NCBI RefSeq assembly: GCF_019049655.1
Contig: NZ_JAFMOX010000067.1
Span: 124,001-188,000, forward strand
From: Rahnella rivi
GTDB taxonomy: Bacteria > Pseudomonadota > Gammaproteobacteria > Enterobacterales > Enterobacteriaceae
Direction: 5' to 3'
DNA length: 64,000 nucleotides
Made by a program: the position numbers and the translations under genes. Under the pieces are notes generated by a model, which saw only the letters and a program-made list of their open reading frames with translations, was not told the DNA's origin and made no database searches. This document shows, in pieces, positions 1 to 8,940 of the stretch (position 1 is the first letter of the stretch; every line of letters starts with the position of its first letter).

Positions 1-292
1 TGATGCACTGCTGGCGGGCGAACGTGCCAAAGCCAAAAAACCTGATAACTGGGAAATCATCGGTACGCCGCAGTCGAAAGAAGCTTACGGCTGCATGATG
101 CGTAAAGACGATGTGGAATTCAAAAAACTGGTTGATGACACCATCGTGAAGGCGCAAACCTCCGGTGAAGCAACCAAGTGGTTTGAAACCTGGTTCAAAA
201 AACCTATTCCTCCGAAAAACCTGAACATGAACTTTGAATTGTCTGACGACATGAAAGCCCTGTTCAAAGCACCAAACGATAAAGCACTGTAA
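1..292 (+). CDS. gltI: Glutamate/aspartate ABC transporter substrate-binding protein, C-terminal part
   Basis: Partial gene: it enters from the left edge in frame 2 and ends at TAA 290-292. About 96 C-terminal residues remain (DALLAGERAKAKKPDNWEII onwards). They match the end of the periplasmic Glu/Asp-binding protein GltI, which delivers substrate to GltJK. The identification rests on the residues and on gltJKL following directly. The start and signal peptide lie outside the window. A strong terminator-like hairpin separates it from gltJ. Confidence 0.9.
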   Translation, partial: DALLAGERAKAKKPDNWEIIGTPQSKEAYGCMMRKDDVEFKKLVDDTIVKAQTSGEATKWFETWFKKPIPPKNLNMNFELSDDMKALFKAPNDKAL

Positions 293-379
293 TAGTAAGC
301 AGACGGGTAGTACCGGGTATTAAAAATAAAGGCTGGCCAACCAGCTTGTGATGATGGTCCGAAAGGACAGACAGACCAG

Positions 380-413
380 ATGCGGGGTGGTCGTTCCCCA
401 CCCCGCATTTTTT
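380..413 (+). terminator. Intercistronic terminator-like hairpin between gltI and gltJ
   Basis: An 11-bp perfect stem (380-390 with 398-408) has a 7-nt loop and a run of six T at 408-413. It has the form of a Rho-independent terminator but sits inside the operon. Partial termination here would give more binding protein than permease, a common arrangement in ABC importers. That role is inferred. Confidence 0.75.
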
Positions 414-486
414 CCGCCACTCACCCATGTTTATGGTTACGTCATCACTCAGAGGGGTAGTTTATTACCCGTGTCATGGAGTTTTT

Positions 487-1227
487 ATGTCAATAGATTG
501 GAACTGGGGCATCTTCCTGCAAGACGCCCCCTTCGGCAATACCACCTATCTGGGCTGGATTTGGAATGGATTTCAGGTCACGGTCGCGTTGTCGATTTGT
601 GCCTGGATTATTGCCTTCTTCGTCGGCTCCCTGTTCGGTATTTTGCGTACCGTCCCCAACCGTTTTCTCTCCGGCATCGGTACCTGTTACGTTGAATTGT
701 TCCGTAACGTGCCGCTGATTGTGCAATTCTTTATCTGGTATCTGGTGGTGCCTGAGCTGTTGCCGGAAAACATCGGCATGTGGTTCAAATCAGAACTCGC
801 GCCGAACGTGCAGTTCTTCACTTCTTCCGTTATCTGTCTCGGCCTGTTTACCGCTGCCCGCGTGTGCGAGCAGGTACGCGCCGCCATCCAGTCGTTACCC
901 AGCGGACAACGCAATGCCGGTCTGGCGATGGGGCTGACGTTGCCTCAAACCTACCGTTATGTGCTGCTGCCAAATGCCTACCGAGTGATCGTGCCACCGA
1001 TGACCTCCGAGATGGTCAATCTGGTGAAAAACTCCGCCATTGCCTCAACCATCGGTCTGGTGGATATGGCGGCGCAGGCCGGTAAGCTGCTTGATTACTC
1101 TGCGCATGCGTATGAATCATTTACTGCCATTACCGTCGCCTACGTCCTCATTAATGCGGTGATTATGCTGCTGATGCATTTTGTAGAACGTAAAGTCCGC
1201 CTGCCGGGCAACATGGGAGGTAAATAA
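487..1227 (+). CDS. gltJ: Glutamate/aspartate ABC transporter permease GltJ
   Basis: One of two inner-membrane permease subunits of the Glu/Asp importer GltIJKL. The 246 residues equal the length of E. coli GltJ. The start is ATG 487 (MSIDWNWG), preceded by GGAG at 477-480; an in-frame ATG at 427 would add 20 residues that do not look GltJ-like. Hydrophobic segments alternate through the protein, and an EAA-type loop for ATPase contact lies around residues 140-160 (QRNAGLAMGLTLPQTYRYVLLPNA region). gltK begins 2 bases after the stop, so the two are translationally linked. Confidence 0.95.
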   Translation: MSIDWNWGIFLQDAPFGNTTYLGWIWNGFQVTVALSICAWIIAFFVGSLFGILRTVPNRFLSGIGTCYVELFRNVPLIVQFFIWYLVVPELLPENIGMWFKSELAPNVQFFTSSVICLGLFTAARVCEQVRAAIQSLPSGQRNAGLAMGLTLPQTYRYVLLPNAYRVIVPPMTSEMVNLVKNSAIASTIGLVDMAAQAGKLLDYSAHAYESFTAITVAYVLINAVIMLLMHFVERKVRLPGNMGGK

Positions 1228-1229
1228 AT

Positions 1230-1907
1230 ATGCATGAATTTGACTGGAGTTCTATTGGCCCCGGCCTGCCCTATCTGTGGCAAGGCATGGTCATTACCCT
1301 CAAGATCACCTCACTGGCGATTGTCGTGGGGATCCTCTGGGGGACCCTGCTGGCGGTAATGCGTCTGTCGACCTTCAAACCGATCAGCTGGTTTGCCACG
1401 GCGTACGTCAATCTGTTCCGCGCCGTTCCCCTGGTGATGGTGCTGTTGTGGTTTTATCTGATTGTGCCGGGCTTTCTGCAGAAAGTGCTCGGGCTGTCAC
1501 CGAAAACCGATATCCGCCTGATTTCCGCGATGGTGGCATTTGCGTTATTTGAAGCGGCTTATTACTCAGAGATTATCCGTGCAGGGATCATCAGTATCGC
1601 CCGCGGGCAGTCTTCTGCCGCACTGGCGCTGGGCATGACCCAGTGGCAGTCGATGAAGCTGGTTATCCTGCCGCAGGCCTTCCGTGCGATGGTGCCTTTG
1701 TTGCTGACGCAGGCCATCGTTTTGTTCCAGGATACCTCGCTGGTGTATGTGCTCGGCCTCGCAGACTTCTTCCGCAGCGCCTCCAACATTGGTGACCGTG
1801 ACGGTACGCTGGTGGAGATGGTGTTGTTTGCAGGACTTATTTACTTTGTTATCAGCCTTTCCGCTTCCTTGCTGGTGCGCTATTTGAAGAAAAGGACCGT
1901 TTCATGA
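1230..1907 (+). CDS. gltK: Glutamate/aspartate ABC transporter permease GltK
   Basis: Second permease subunit of the Glu/Asp importer: 225 residues, against 224 in E. coli. It has several membrane-spanning stretches and the conserved EAA loop (SSAALALGMTQWQSMKLVILPQA). The ATG follows the gltJ stop directly, and the 3' end overlaps gltL by 4 bases (ATGA). Subunits of a heterodimeric permease are therefore made together with their ATPase. Confidence 0.95.
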   Translation: MHEFDWSSIGPGLPYLWQGMVITLKITSLAIVVGILWGTLLAVMRLSTFKPISWFATAYVNLFRAVPLVMVLLWFYLIVPGFLQKVLGLSPKTDIRLISAMVAFALFEAAYYSEIIRAGIISIARGQSSAALALGMTQWQSMKLVILPQAFRAMVPLLLTQAIVLFQDTSLVYVLGLADFFRSASNIGDRDGTLVEMVLFAGLIYFVISLSASLLVRYLKKRTVS

Positions 1908-2629
1908 TTTCACTGAAGAATGTTTCTAAATGGTACGGGCACTTCCAGGTGCTCACCGATTGCAGTACCGAAGTTAAAAAAGGTGAAGTTGTGGTGGTTT
2001 GCGGGCCGTCCGGGTCAGGTAAATCGACGCTGATTAAAACCGTTAACGGCCTCGAGCCCGTGCAAAAAGGGGAGATTCTGGTTAACGGCACGCAGGTGAA
2101 CGACAAGAAAACCAATCTGGCGCAGCTGCGGGCGAAAGTCGGCATGGTGTTCCAGCATTTCGAACTGTTCCCGCATTTGTCCATCATTGACAATCTGACG
2201 CTGGCTCAGGTCAAAGTGCTTAAACGTAATCAGGCGGAAGCAAAAGACAAAGGGCTGAAACTGCTGGATCGCGTGGGGTTATCTGCGCACGCCAACAAAT
2301 TCCCCGGTCAGCTTTCCGGGGGACAGCAGCAGCGCGTGGCGATTGCCCGTGCGCTGTGTATGGATCCTATCGCCATGCTGTTTGACGAACCGACCTCCGC
2401 GCTCGATCCGGAAATGATCAATGAAGTGCTGGACGTCATGGTTGAGCTGGCAAACGAAGGCATGACGATGATGGTGGTGACCCACGAAATGGGCTTCGCC
2501 CGCAAAGTGGCTAACCGCGTGATCTTCATGGATGAAGGGAAAATTGTGGAAGACCGGAATAAAGACGACTTCTTCAATAATCCGCAATCCGATCGTGCCC
2601 GTGACTTCCTGGCAAAAATTCTGCACTGA
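1904..2629 (+). CDS. gltL: Glutamate/aspartate ABC transporter ATP-binding protein GltL
   Basis: Cytoplasmic ATPase powering GltJK; 241 residues, the same length as E. coli GltL. Walker A is GPSGSGKST (about 34-42), the signature is LSGGQQQRVAIARAL (about 132-146), Walker B is MLFDEPTSALD, and the switch His is in VVTHEMGFA. The start overlaps the gltK stop. It is the last gene of the importer operon; an inverted repeat follows. Confidence 0.96.
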   Translation: MISLKNVSKWYGHFQVLTDCSTEVKKGEVVVVCGPSGSGKSTLIKTVNGLEPVQKGEILVNGTQVNDKKTNLAQLRAKVGMVFQHFELFPHLSIIDNLTLAQVKVLKRNQAEAKDKGLKLLDRVGLSAHANKFPGQLSGGQQQRVAIARALCMDPIAMLFDEPTSALDPEMINEVLDVMVELANEGMTMMVVTHEMGFARKVANRVIFMDEGKIVEDRNKDDFFNNPQSDRARDFLAKILH

Positions 2630-2640
2630 TAAGATGATTC

Positions 2641-2671
2641 AGCCTGCTACCGGGAGAACCCGGTGCAGGCT
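2641..2671 (+). terminator. Inverted repeat after gltL
   Basis: AGCCTGC (2641-2647) pairs with GCAGGCT (2665-2671), and ACCGGG pairs with CCCGGT inside, with one bulged T and an AGAA loop. No real T-run follows, so it may be a weak terminator or an mRNA-stabilising hairpin. Confidence 0.5.
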
Positions 2672-2681
2672 GACTTATCAA

Positions 2682-3176
2682 TCAAGGTTCAAAAGCATGG
2701 CGTGAAAATTCAGTATGTCCGCATTTAGGGCATTTACTCAGGATTTCAGGCGTATACACCGCCAGGCTGAACTGGCAATTCTCACACACCAGATTCCCCA
2801 GCCCCACCACTTCCCCGCTGTGATACACACCGTGATGATTCACGTCTTTAAAGACTTCTTTCCATTCAAGCTGCGTTTTGTCGGTCATGTCCGCCAGCTC
2901 TTTCCACAGACTTTCTTTCAGAACCCGCATAAACACGCTGTCGGTGCTGTCATCAGCGACGACCTGCTGGTTCTCGGTATAATTACGGGCAAATTCATGC
3001 AAATCACGCCGCACGGCGGAGGTTAACTGTTCAATCTGGATTTCAGACAGCTTGCCTTCCTCCTGCAAACGTACGCGGGCATCCTGTACCAGCGCACTGA
3101 TATCACGTTCACCATTTTTTAATCGCTCAGTCAGCGAAGTGACTAACTGACGGTAATTTTGGGTAATATTGCTCAT
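2682..3176 (-). CDS. ybeL: YbeL-family zinc-ribbon protein (DUF1451)
   Basis: 164 residues, close to E. coli YbeL (160). The N-terminal half is charged and helical (SLTERLKNGERDISALVQDA). The C-terminus carries two Cys pairs in CENC and CPKCGH, as in a zinc ribbon. The start chosen is the second ATG of an ATGATG pair (MSNITQNY), about 5 nt after GAGG. The ORF extends further upstream, but those residues have no counterpart in the family. The molecular function of the family is not established. It is convergent with gltL. Confidence 0.88.
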   Translation of the reverse strand: MSNITQNYRQLVTSLTERLKNGERDISALVQDARVRLQEEGKLSEIQIEQLTSAVRRDLHEFARNYTENQQVVADDSTDSVFMRVLKESLWKELADMTDKTQLEWKEVFKDVNHHGVYHSGEVVGLGNLVCENCQFSLAVYTPEILSKCPKCGHTEFSRHAFEP

Positions 3177-3344
3177 CATTTCCTCTCCTTGAACACACAT
3201 AACCGTTCACCCGGCAGTTGCTTACTTGTCTTTATTTTAGTCGTAAATCCCTGATCCGTGGCGAAGATTATCCCGGCCTGCTTCGCAGATTGTGAATAAT
3301 GGGCCATATGCGGGCAGAAATCCCCGTTAGCCCGTCGCTGGGTG

Positions 3345-3374
3345 TTGTTGCTGCCTCTGCTTATCGGCTATGCT
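3345..3374 (+). promoter_or_regulatory. Possible leuS promoter
   Basis: TTGTTG at 3345-3350 and TATGCT at 3369-3374 are separated by 18 bp, about 70 bp before the leuS start. The match to sigma-70 consensus is partial. Confidence 0.35.
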
Positions 3375-3446
3375 ATGCGGATCTTTTGATTAAAACTTTT
3401 TGAGCTACAGGCGTAGCTGTTTTCACTCACAGGACCACCGGCCGCC

Positions 3447-6029
3447 ATGCAAGAGCAATACCGTCCAGAAGACATCGAGTCACACGTTCAGCTTCACTGG
3501 CAAGAGAAGCAAACTTTCAAAGTTACCGAACAGCCTGGCAAGGAGAAGTACTACTGTCTCTCCATGTTGCCTTACCCGTCAGGCCGCCTCCACATGGGGC
3601 ACGTGCGCAACTACACCATCGGTGACGTGATTTCCCGTTATCAGCGCATGCTCGGTAAAAACGTTCTGCAGCCAATCGGCTGGGATGCATTCGGCCTGCC
3701 AGCTGAAGGCGCGGCGGTGAAAAACAACACTGCTCCTGCGCCATGGACGTACGAAAATATCGAATACATGAAGAACCAGCTAAAACTGCTGGGCTTCGGC
3801 TATGACTGGGATCGCGAAATTGCGACCTGCAAACCCGATTACTACCGCTGGGAACAATGGTTCTTCACCAAGCTGTATGAAAAAGGTCTGGTTTATAAGA
3901 AGACTTCGGCGGTGAACTGGTGCCCGCATGACCTGACCGTTCTGGCGAACGAACAGGTGATTGACGGCTGCTGCTGGCGTTGTGATACCAAAGTAGAACG
4001 TAAAGAAATTCCACAGTGGTTTATCAAAATCACCGATTACGCCGATCAGTTGCTTAACGATCTGGACACGCTGGAAAGCTGGCCGGAGCAGGTGAAAACC
4101 ATGCAGCGCAACTGGATTGGCCGTTCCGAAGGCGTGGAAATCACTTTTGACGTGGCAGACAGCGACGAAAAAGTGACGGTTTACACCACCCGTCCGGACA
4201 CCTTCATGGGCGCGACTTATGTCGCCGTTGCCGCGGGTCATCCGCTGGCGCAACAAGGTGCACAAAACAATCCTGCCCTGAACGATTTCATCGACGAATG
4301 CCGTAATACCAAAGTGGCCGAAGCAGAAATGGCGACAATGGAGAAAAAAGGCATGGCAACCGGCCTGTTTGCTATTCACCCGCTGTCCGGTGAAAAGCTG
4401 CCAATCTGGGTCGCTAACTTCGTTCTGATGGAATACGGCACGGGCGCAGTGATGGCCGTTCCGGGTCACGACCAGCGTGACTGGGAATTCGCCACCAAAT
4501 ATAACCTGCAAATCAAACCGGTTATCCTGAACGCCGATGGCAGCCATCCTGAAATCACCGCAGAAGCGATGACCGAGAAAGGCACGCTGTTCAATTCAGG
4601 CGAATTCGACGGGCTGAACCACGAAGACGGTTTCAATGCCATTGCTGACAAACTGGTTGCTCAGGGTGTCGGTAAGCGCAAAGTTAACTACCGTCTGCGC
4701 GACTGGGGGGTTTCCCGTCAGCGTTACTGGGGCGCCCCTATCCCGATGATCACGCTGGAAGACGGCACCGTAATCCCGACACCAGAAGATCAACTGCCGG
4801 TCATTCTGCCGGAAGATGTGGTCATGGACGGCATCACCAGCCCAATCAAAGCTGACCCTGAGTGGGCAAAAACCACCGTGAACGGCATGCCGGGTCTGCG
4901 TGAAACCGACACCTTTGACACCTTCATGGAGTCTTCCTGGTACTACGCACGCTACACCTGTCCGCAATACGACGAAGGTATGCTGGATCCGGCTGCGGCC
5001 AACTACTGGCTGCCTGTTGATCAGTATGTGGGCGGTATCGAACACGCCATCATGCACCTGATGTACTTCCGCTTCTTCCACAAACTGATGCGCGATGCAG
5101 GTCTGGTTGATTCTGACGAACCGGCTAAACGTCTGTTGTGTCAGGGCATGGTGTTGGCTGATGCCTTCTATTACACCGGCAACAGCGGCGAACGCGTCTG
5201 GGTTTCCCCGGTAGATGCCACCGTTGAGCGTGACGAGAAAGGCCGTATCACTAAAGCGACCGACCCGCAGGGCCGTGAGCTGGTGTATGCCGGTATGAGC
5301 AAGATGTCCAAGTCTAAAAACAACGGCATCGACCCTCAGGTTATGGTCGAGAAATACGGCGCAGACACCGTACGTCTGTTTATGATGTTCGCTTCTCCGG
5401 CAGAAATGACGCTGGAATGGCAGGAGTCCGGCGTTGAAGGGGCTAACCGCTTCCTCAAACGTGTCTGGAAACTGGCCTTTGAGCATTCCCAAAAAGGTGC
5501 CACCGCCGCGCTGGATGTTGCGTCACTGAACGAAGCGCAGAAAGATTTGCGTCGTGATGTGCATAAAACCATTGCGAAAGTGACCGATGATATCGGCCGT
5601 CGTCAGACCTTCAACACTGCGATTGCCGCTGTGATGGAACTGATGAACAAGCTGGGCCGTGCGCCGCAGGAAAGCGAACAAGATCGCGCCCTGCTGCAGG
5701 AAGCCCTGCTGGCCGTGGTTCGCATGCTTTATCCGTTCACTCCGCACGTGTGCTTCAGCCTCTGGCAGGCGCTCAACGGCGAAGGTGATGTGGATACCGC
5801 ACCGTGGCCACAGGCTGATGAACAGGCTATGGTCGAAGACTCCAAACTGGTCGTTGTGCAGGTGAACGGTAAAGTGCGTGCTAAAATCACCGTAGCCGCT
5901 GATGCTACCGAGCAACAAGTGCGCGAGCGTGCGGCAGAAGAACATTTGGTCGCTAAATATCTGGATGGGGTTACGGTTCGCAAAGTAATCTACGTCCCGG
6001 GCAAACTGCTTAACCTGGTTGTAGGTTGA
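3447..6029 (+). CDS. leuS: Leucyl-tRNA synthetase
   Basis: Class I aminoacyl-tRNA synthetase that charges tRNA-Leu and edits mischarged tRNA. The 860 residues equal the E. coli length. The HIGH motif reads HMGH at 49-52 and KMSKS lies at 619-623. The CP1 editing domain (roughly 220-420) contains TTRPDTFMGATYVAVA and the GTGAVMAVPGHDQRD stretch that holds the editing Asp. The start MQEQYRPEDIE matches the family. It is the first gene of a leuS-lptE-holA-nadD unit; the lptE ribosome-binding site lies just after its stop. Confidence 0.98.
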   Translation: MQEQYRPEDIESHVQLHWQEKQTFKVTEQPGKEKYYCLSMLPYPSGRLHMGHVRNYTIGDVISRYQRMLGKNVLQPIGWDAFGLPAEGAAVKNNTAPAPWTYENIEYMKNQLKLLGFGYDWDREIATCKPDYYRWEQWFFTKLYEKGLVYKKTSAVNWCPHDLTVLANEQVIDGCCWRCDTKVERKEIPQWFIKITDYADQLLNDLDTLESWPEQVKTMQRNWIGRSEGVEITFDVADSDEKVTVYTTRPDTFMGATYVAVAAGHPLAQQGAQNNPALNDFIDECRNTKVAEAEMATMEKKGMATGLFAIHPLSGEKLPIWVANFVLMEYGTGAVMAVPGHDQRDWEFATKYNLQIKPVILNADGSHPEITAEAMTEKGTLFNSGEFDGLNHEDGFNAIADKLVAQGVGKRKVNYRLRDWGVSRQRYWGAPIPMITLEDGTVIPTPEDQLPVILPEDVVMDGITSPIKADPEWAKTTVNGMPGLRETDTFDTFMESSWYYARYTCPQYDEGMLDPAAANYWLPVDQYVGGIEHAIMHLMYFRFFHKLMRDAGLVDSDEPAKRLLCQGMVLADAFYYTGNSGERVWVSPVDATVERDEKGRITKATDPQGRELVYAGMSKMSKSKNNGIDPQVMVEKYGADTVRLFMMFASPAEMTLEWQESGVEGANRFLKRVWKLAFEHSQKGATAALDVASLNEAQKDLRRDVHKTIAKVTDDIGRRQTFNTAIAAVMELMNKLGRAPQESEQDRALLQEALLAVVRMLYPFTPHVCFSLWQALNGEGDVDTAPWPQADEQAMVEDSKLVVVQVNGKVRAKITVAADATEQQVRERAAEEHLVAKYLDGVTVRKVIYVPGKLLNLVVG

Positions 6030-6043
6030 GTCAAGGAGGAGCT

Positions 6044-6691
6044 GTGCGACATCGAATAGTGACACTGCTGCTGACCGCAGCAGTCATGGTTACCGCAGGC
6101 TGTGGATTCCACTTACGTGGAAAAACCAATGTGCCTGACGAACTGCAAACTATCGTTCTGGACAGCGGGGATCCGTACGGGCCGTTAACGCGGGATATCC
6201 GTACACAATTGCGTTTAAGCAATGTGACGATCGTTGATGATCCAACCGGTAAGCACAAAGATATTCCATCACTGCGAATCGGGCCTGAACTAAGCGGTCA
6301 GACTACTGCATCGGTATTCCAGGACGGTAAAACGGCTGAGTATCAGATGCAGATGAGCGTCAGCGCGACGGTTCTGATGCCGGGTAAAGACATCTATCCG
6401 CTCCACGTGACTGTCTTCCGTTCATTCTTTGATAACCCGTTAACGGCGTTGGCAAAAGATAACGAACAGGAGATTATCCTGGAGGAGATGCGTCAGCAGG
6501 CCGCTCAACAACTGATCCGTAAATTATTAACGGTTCACGCGTCTGAAATGCGTAAAGCAGAGCAAGTTGATGGTCAGGTAGAAGTGATCACTACCGGTTC
6601 CTCTGCCAGCAAATCCTCTGATGCCATGACGTCCCCGTCGTCTGTTACCCCTGCGGTATCAACGACACCGGCCAGCACAACGGCACAATGA
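6044..6691 (+). CDS. lptE: LPS-assembly outer-membrane lipoprotein LptE (RlpB)
   Basis: Plug and partner of LptD in lipopolysaccharide insertion at the outer membrane. The start is GTG 6044, set by AAGGAGG at 6033-6039. The encoded VRHRIVTLLLTAAVMVTAGC is a lipoprotein signal ending at Cys20. The 215 residues compare with 193 in E. coli; the excess is a Ser/Thr/Ala-rich tail (about 185-215). The core SFFDNPLTALAKDNEQEIIL is strongly family-like. The stop overlaps the holA start (ATGA). Confidence 0.95.
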   Translation: MRHRIVTLLLTAAVMVTAGCGFHLRGKTNVPDELQTIVLDSGDPYGPLTRDIRTQLRLSNVTIVDDPTGKHKDIPSLRIGPELSGQTTASVFQDGKTAEYQMQMSVSATVLMPGKDIYPLHVTVFRSFFDNPLTALAKDNEQEIILEEMRQQAAQQLIRKLLTVHASEMRKAEQVDGQVEVITTGSSASKSSDAMTSPSSVTPAVSTTPASTTAQ

Positions 6692-7713
6692 TCCGAGTTT
6701 ATCCGGAACAACTCGACGCGCAGCTCCGTGAGGGGCTGCGCGCTTGTTATGTGTTATGTGGCAATGATCCGCTTCTTTTGCAGGAAAGTCAGGACAGCAT
6801 CCGCAAAGCGGCGCAGCTGGCTGATTTTCAGGAACACTACACGTTTATTCTCGATGCCCATACCGAATGGGATTCAATTTTCAGCACCTGTCAGGCACTG
6901 AGCCTGTTTGCCAGCCGGCAGACACTGATGCTGATGCTGCCTGAAAATGGCCCTACCGCGCCAATGGCAGAACCGTTACTGAAGCTGACCACGCTGCTGC
7001 ACGATGATATTTTGCTGGTCCTTCGTGGCACAAAACTCACCAAAGGCCAGGAAAACAGCGCGTGGTTTAAAGCGCTGAGTGATAAAGGCGTGTTTGTCAG
7101 TTGCCAGACGCCGGAGCAGGCACAGCTCCCACGCTGGGTAACCCGCCGTGCAAAAGCCCTTTCGCTTGAGCTCGATGAGCCCGCCAATCAGCTACTATGC
7201 TACTGCTACGAAGGCAATTTACTGGCTTTAGCACAATCCCTGGAACGCCTTTCACTGCTTTATCCGGACGGGAAACTGACATTACCCCGGGTAGAAGCGG
7301 CCGTGAATGATGCGGCGCATTTCACGCCATATCACTGGCTTGATGCACTGCTGGCAGGAAAAAGTAAACGCGCCTGGCATATCTTGCGTCAGTTGCAACA
7401 GGAAGACAGCGAACCGGTAATATTGTTGCGCACTGTGCAACGCGAACTGCTGATGTTGCTGAACCTGAAACGTAAAATGGACAGCGCGCCGCTGCGTACG
7501 TTGTTCGATCAGCAAAAAGTCTGGCAAAATCGCCGGACGCTGGTGACGCAGGCGCTTCAGCGTTTATCTCTGGAAGAACTTTATCGGGCGGTACGTTTGC
7601 TGACGCAAATGGAAATTACGCTCAAGCAGGATTACGGTCAGTCCATTTGGCCGGAGCTTGAAAGTCTTTCCATGCTACTTTGTGGCAAACCTTTACCCGC
7701 CAGTTCGTACTGA
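6688..7713 (+). CDS. holA: DNA polymerase III subunit delta
   Basis: The delta wrench of the clamp loader, which opens the beta sliding clamp. 341 residues, against 343 in E. coli. N-terminal VYPEQLDAQLREGLRACYVLCGNDPLLLQES is the typical domain-1 start, including the clamp-contacting region. It has no Walker motifs, as expected for delta. The start overlaps the lptE stop by 4 bases, and nadD follows 20 bases after the stop. Confidence 0.96.
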   Translation: MIRVYPEQLDAQLREGLRACYVLCGNDPLLLQESQDSIRKAAQLADFQEHYTFILDAHTEWDSIFSTCQALSLFASRQTLMLMLPENGPTAPMAEPLLKLTTLLHDDILLVLRGTKLTKGQENSAWFKALSDKGVFVSCQTPEQAQLPRWVTRRAKALSLELDEPANQLLCYCYEGNLLALAQSLERLSLLYPDGKLTLPRVEAAVNDAAHFTPYHWLDALLAGKSKRAWHILRQLQQEDSEPVILLRTVQRELLMLLNLKRKMDSAPLRTLFDQQKVWQNRRTLVTQALQRLSLEELYRAVRLLTQMEITLKQDYGQSIWPELESLSMLLCGKPLPASSY

Positions 7714-7733
7714 CGCAGGACTTGGACATTTCC

Positions 7734-8411
7734 ATGCCGGTTATCCCTACGCTCTCCTCTGACGATACTGCGCCGTTACAGGCTTTTTTTGGCGGGACTT
7801 TCGATCCTGTTCATTTCGGCCATCTCAAACCAGTCACGCGTCTGGCGCAGGACATCGGTCTGGAACGTGTGACGTTACTTCCCAACAATGTCCCCCCGCA
7901 TCGCCCGCAACCCGGTGCCAGCCCGCAACAGCGTTTGCGCATGGTAGAACTGGCCGTGGGGGGAAATCCGCTATTTTCAGTGGACCCCCGGGAACTGTCC
8001 GTCGACACCCCGTCGTACACCATTGAGACACTTGCAACGTTACGTAAAGAACATGGCGAGAGCTGTCCTCTGGCGTTTATCATTGGCCAGGACTCGTTGT
8101 TGACGTTACATAAATGGTATCGCTGGGAGTCTTTGCTGGATTTTTGCCACCTGATTGTCATGGCACGACCGGGTTATCAGGAACAACTCGATACACCGGC
8201 GCTCCAGCACTGGTATGATGCCCACCGGGTGACTGAGCCTCAAAAACTCAAACAACGCCCTGCTGGTTTCATTTATCAGGCGCATACACCTTTGCTGAAT
8301 ATTTCAGCGACACAAATTCGCGAGCGCCGCCAGGCCGGTCTTGATTGTTCAGATCTGCTGCCTTTCGCCGTTGAGCGCTATATAGAATCACAGGGCTTGT
8401 ACCGCGCGTAG
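7734..8411 (+). CDS. nadD: Nicotinate-nucleotide adenylyltransferase
   Basis: Joins nicotinate mononucleotide and ATP in NAD synthesis. The nucleotidyltransferase motif GTFDPVHFGH is at residues 21-30, and the C-terminal ISATQIR signature begins at about 190. The start is ATG 7734 (MPVIPTLSS), giving 225 residues, against 213 in E. coli. An upstream TTG at 7680 would overlap holA and is less likely. In E. coli cobC follows nadD; here the next gene is rsfS. Confidence 0.95.
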   Translation: MPVIPTLSSDDTAPLQAFFGGTFDPVHFGHLKPVTRLAQDIGLERVTLLPNNVPPHRPQPGASPQQRLRMVELAVGGNPLFSVDPRELSVDTPSYTIETLATLRKEHGESCPLAFIIGQDSLLTLHKWYRWESLLDFCHLIVMARPGYQEQLDTPALQHWYDAHRVTEPQKLKQRPAGFIYQAHTPLLNISATQIRERRQAGLDCSDLLPFAVERYIESQGLYRA

Positions 8412-8419
8412 CCATCGCG

Positions 8420-8428
8420 TGGTATACT
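8420..8428 (+). promoter_or_regulatory. Extended -10 promoter element upstream of rsfS
   Basis: TGGTATACT (8420-8428) fits the TGnTATAAT extended -10 pattern. No good -35 is present at proper spacing. It would start an RNA with a leader of about 185 nt before rsfS. Confidence 0.45.
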
Positions 8429-8619
8429 GCGCCGCTAAATTTCGGCTCCCGATAACGTCGCGTCTTTCATCAATTTAATTTATTGATTATTAAACGCTTT
8501 AAGACGTTTTACAGATTGCCGCTATGCCACTCCTTCATGAGAACGATCATCGCTCAGGTGCTTCACCGGCGGACGTCTTATGGAGTCAACGTGTTTCAAA
8601 ACATCCCCAGGGGGAACCT

Positions 8620-8937
8620 TTGCAAGGTAAAGCGCTCCAAGATTTTGTTATCGATAAAGTCGATGACCTGAAAGCACAAGACATCATTGCCATTGATGTT
8701 GTAGGTAAATCCAGTATTACTGATTGCATGATTATCTGTACCGGTACATCCAGCCGTCACGTTGTCTCTATCGCCGGTCACCTGGTGGAAGAAGTCAAAG
8801 CCGTGGGCATTGATGCAATGGGTGTAAAAGGCATTAACGAAGCCGACTGGGTCGTTGTCGATCTGGGTGAAGTGATTGTTCACGTCATGCAGGAAGAAAG
8901 CCGTCAGCTTTACGAGCTCGAGAAACTCTGGGGCTGA
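8620..8937 (+). CDS. rsfS: Ribosome silencing factor RsfS
   Basis: Binds ribosomal protein L14 and blocks subunit joining when nutrients are scarce. The start is TTG 8620, directly downstream of AGGGGGAA (8609-8616). It gives 105 residues (LQGKALQDFVIDKVDDL), exactly the E. coli length. The frame is open further upstream, but those residues are not family-like. SSITDCMIICTGTSSRH and HVMQEESRQLYELEKLW are diagnostic. rlmH begins 3 bases later. Confidence 0.95.
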   Translation: MQGKALQDFVIDKVDDLKAQDIIAIDVVGKSSITDCMIICTGTSSRHVVSIAGHLVEEVKAVGIDAMGVKGINEADWVVVDLGEVIVHVMQEESRQLYELEKLWG

Positions 8938-8940
8938 TAC

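Noticed and set aside
2279..2626. 115-codon minus-strand ORF opposite gltL
   Set aside because: His-rich shadow frame; gltL is complete and canonical.
3780..4547. 255-codon minus-strand ORF inside leuS
   Set aside because: Antisense shadow; the product is His/Phe/Arg-rich, as expected from reverse reading of a GC-balanced coding sequence.
4596..5492. 298-codon ORF on the minus strand inside leuS
   Set aside because: It is a shadow of leuS: leuS has full-length family identity with both catalytic motifs, and the antisense frame shows no recognisable domain or ribosome-binding site.
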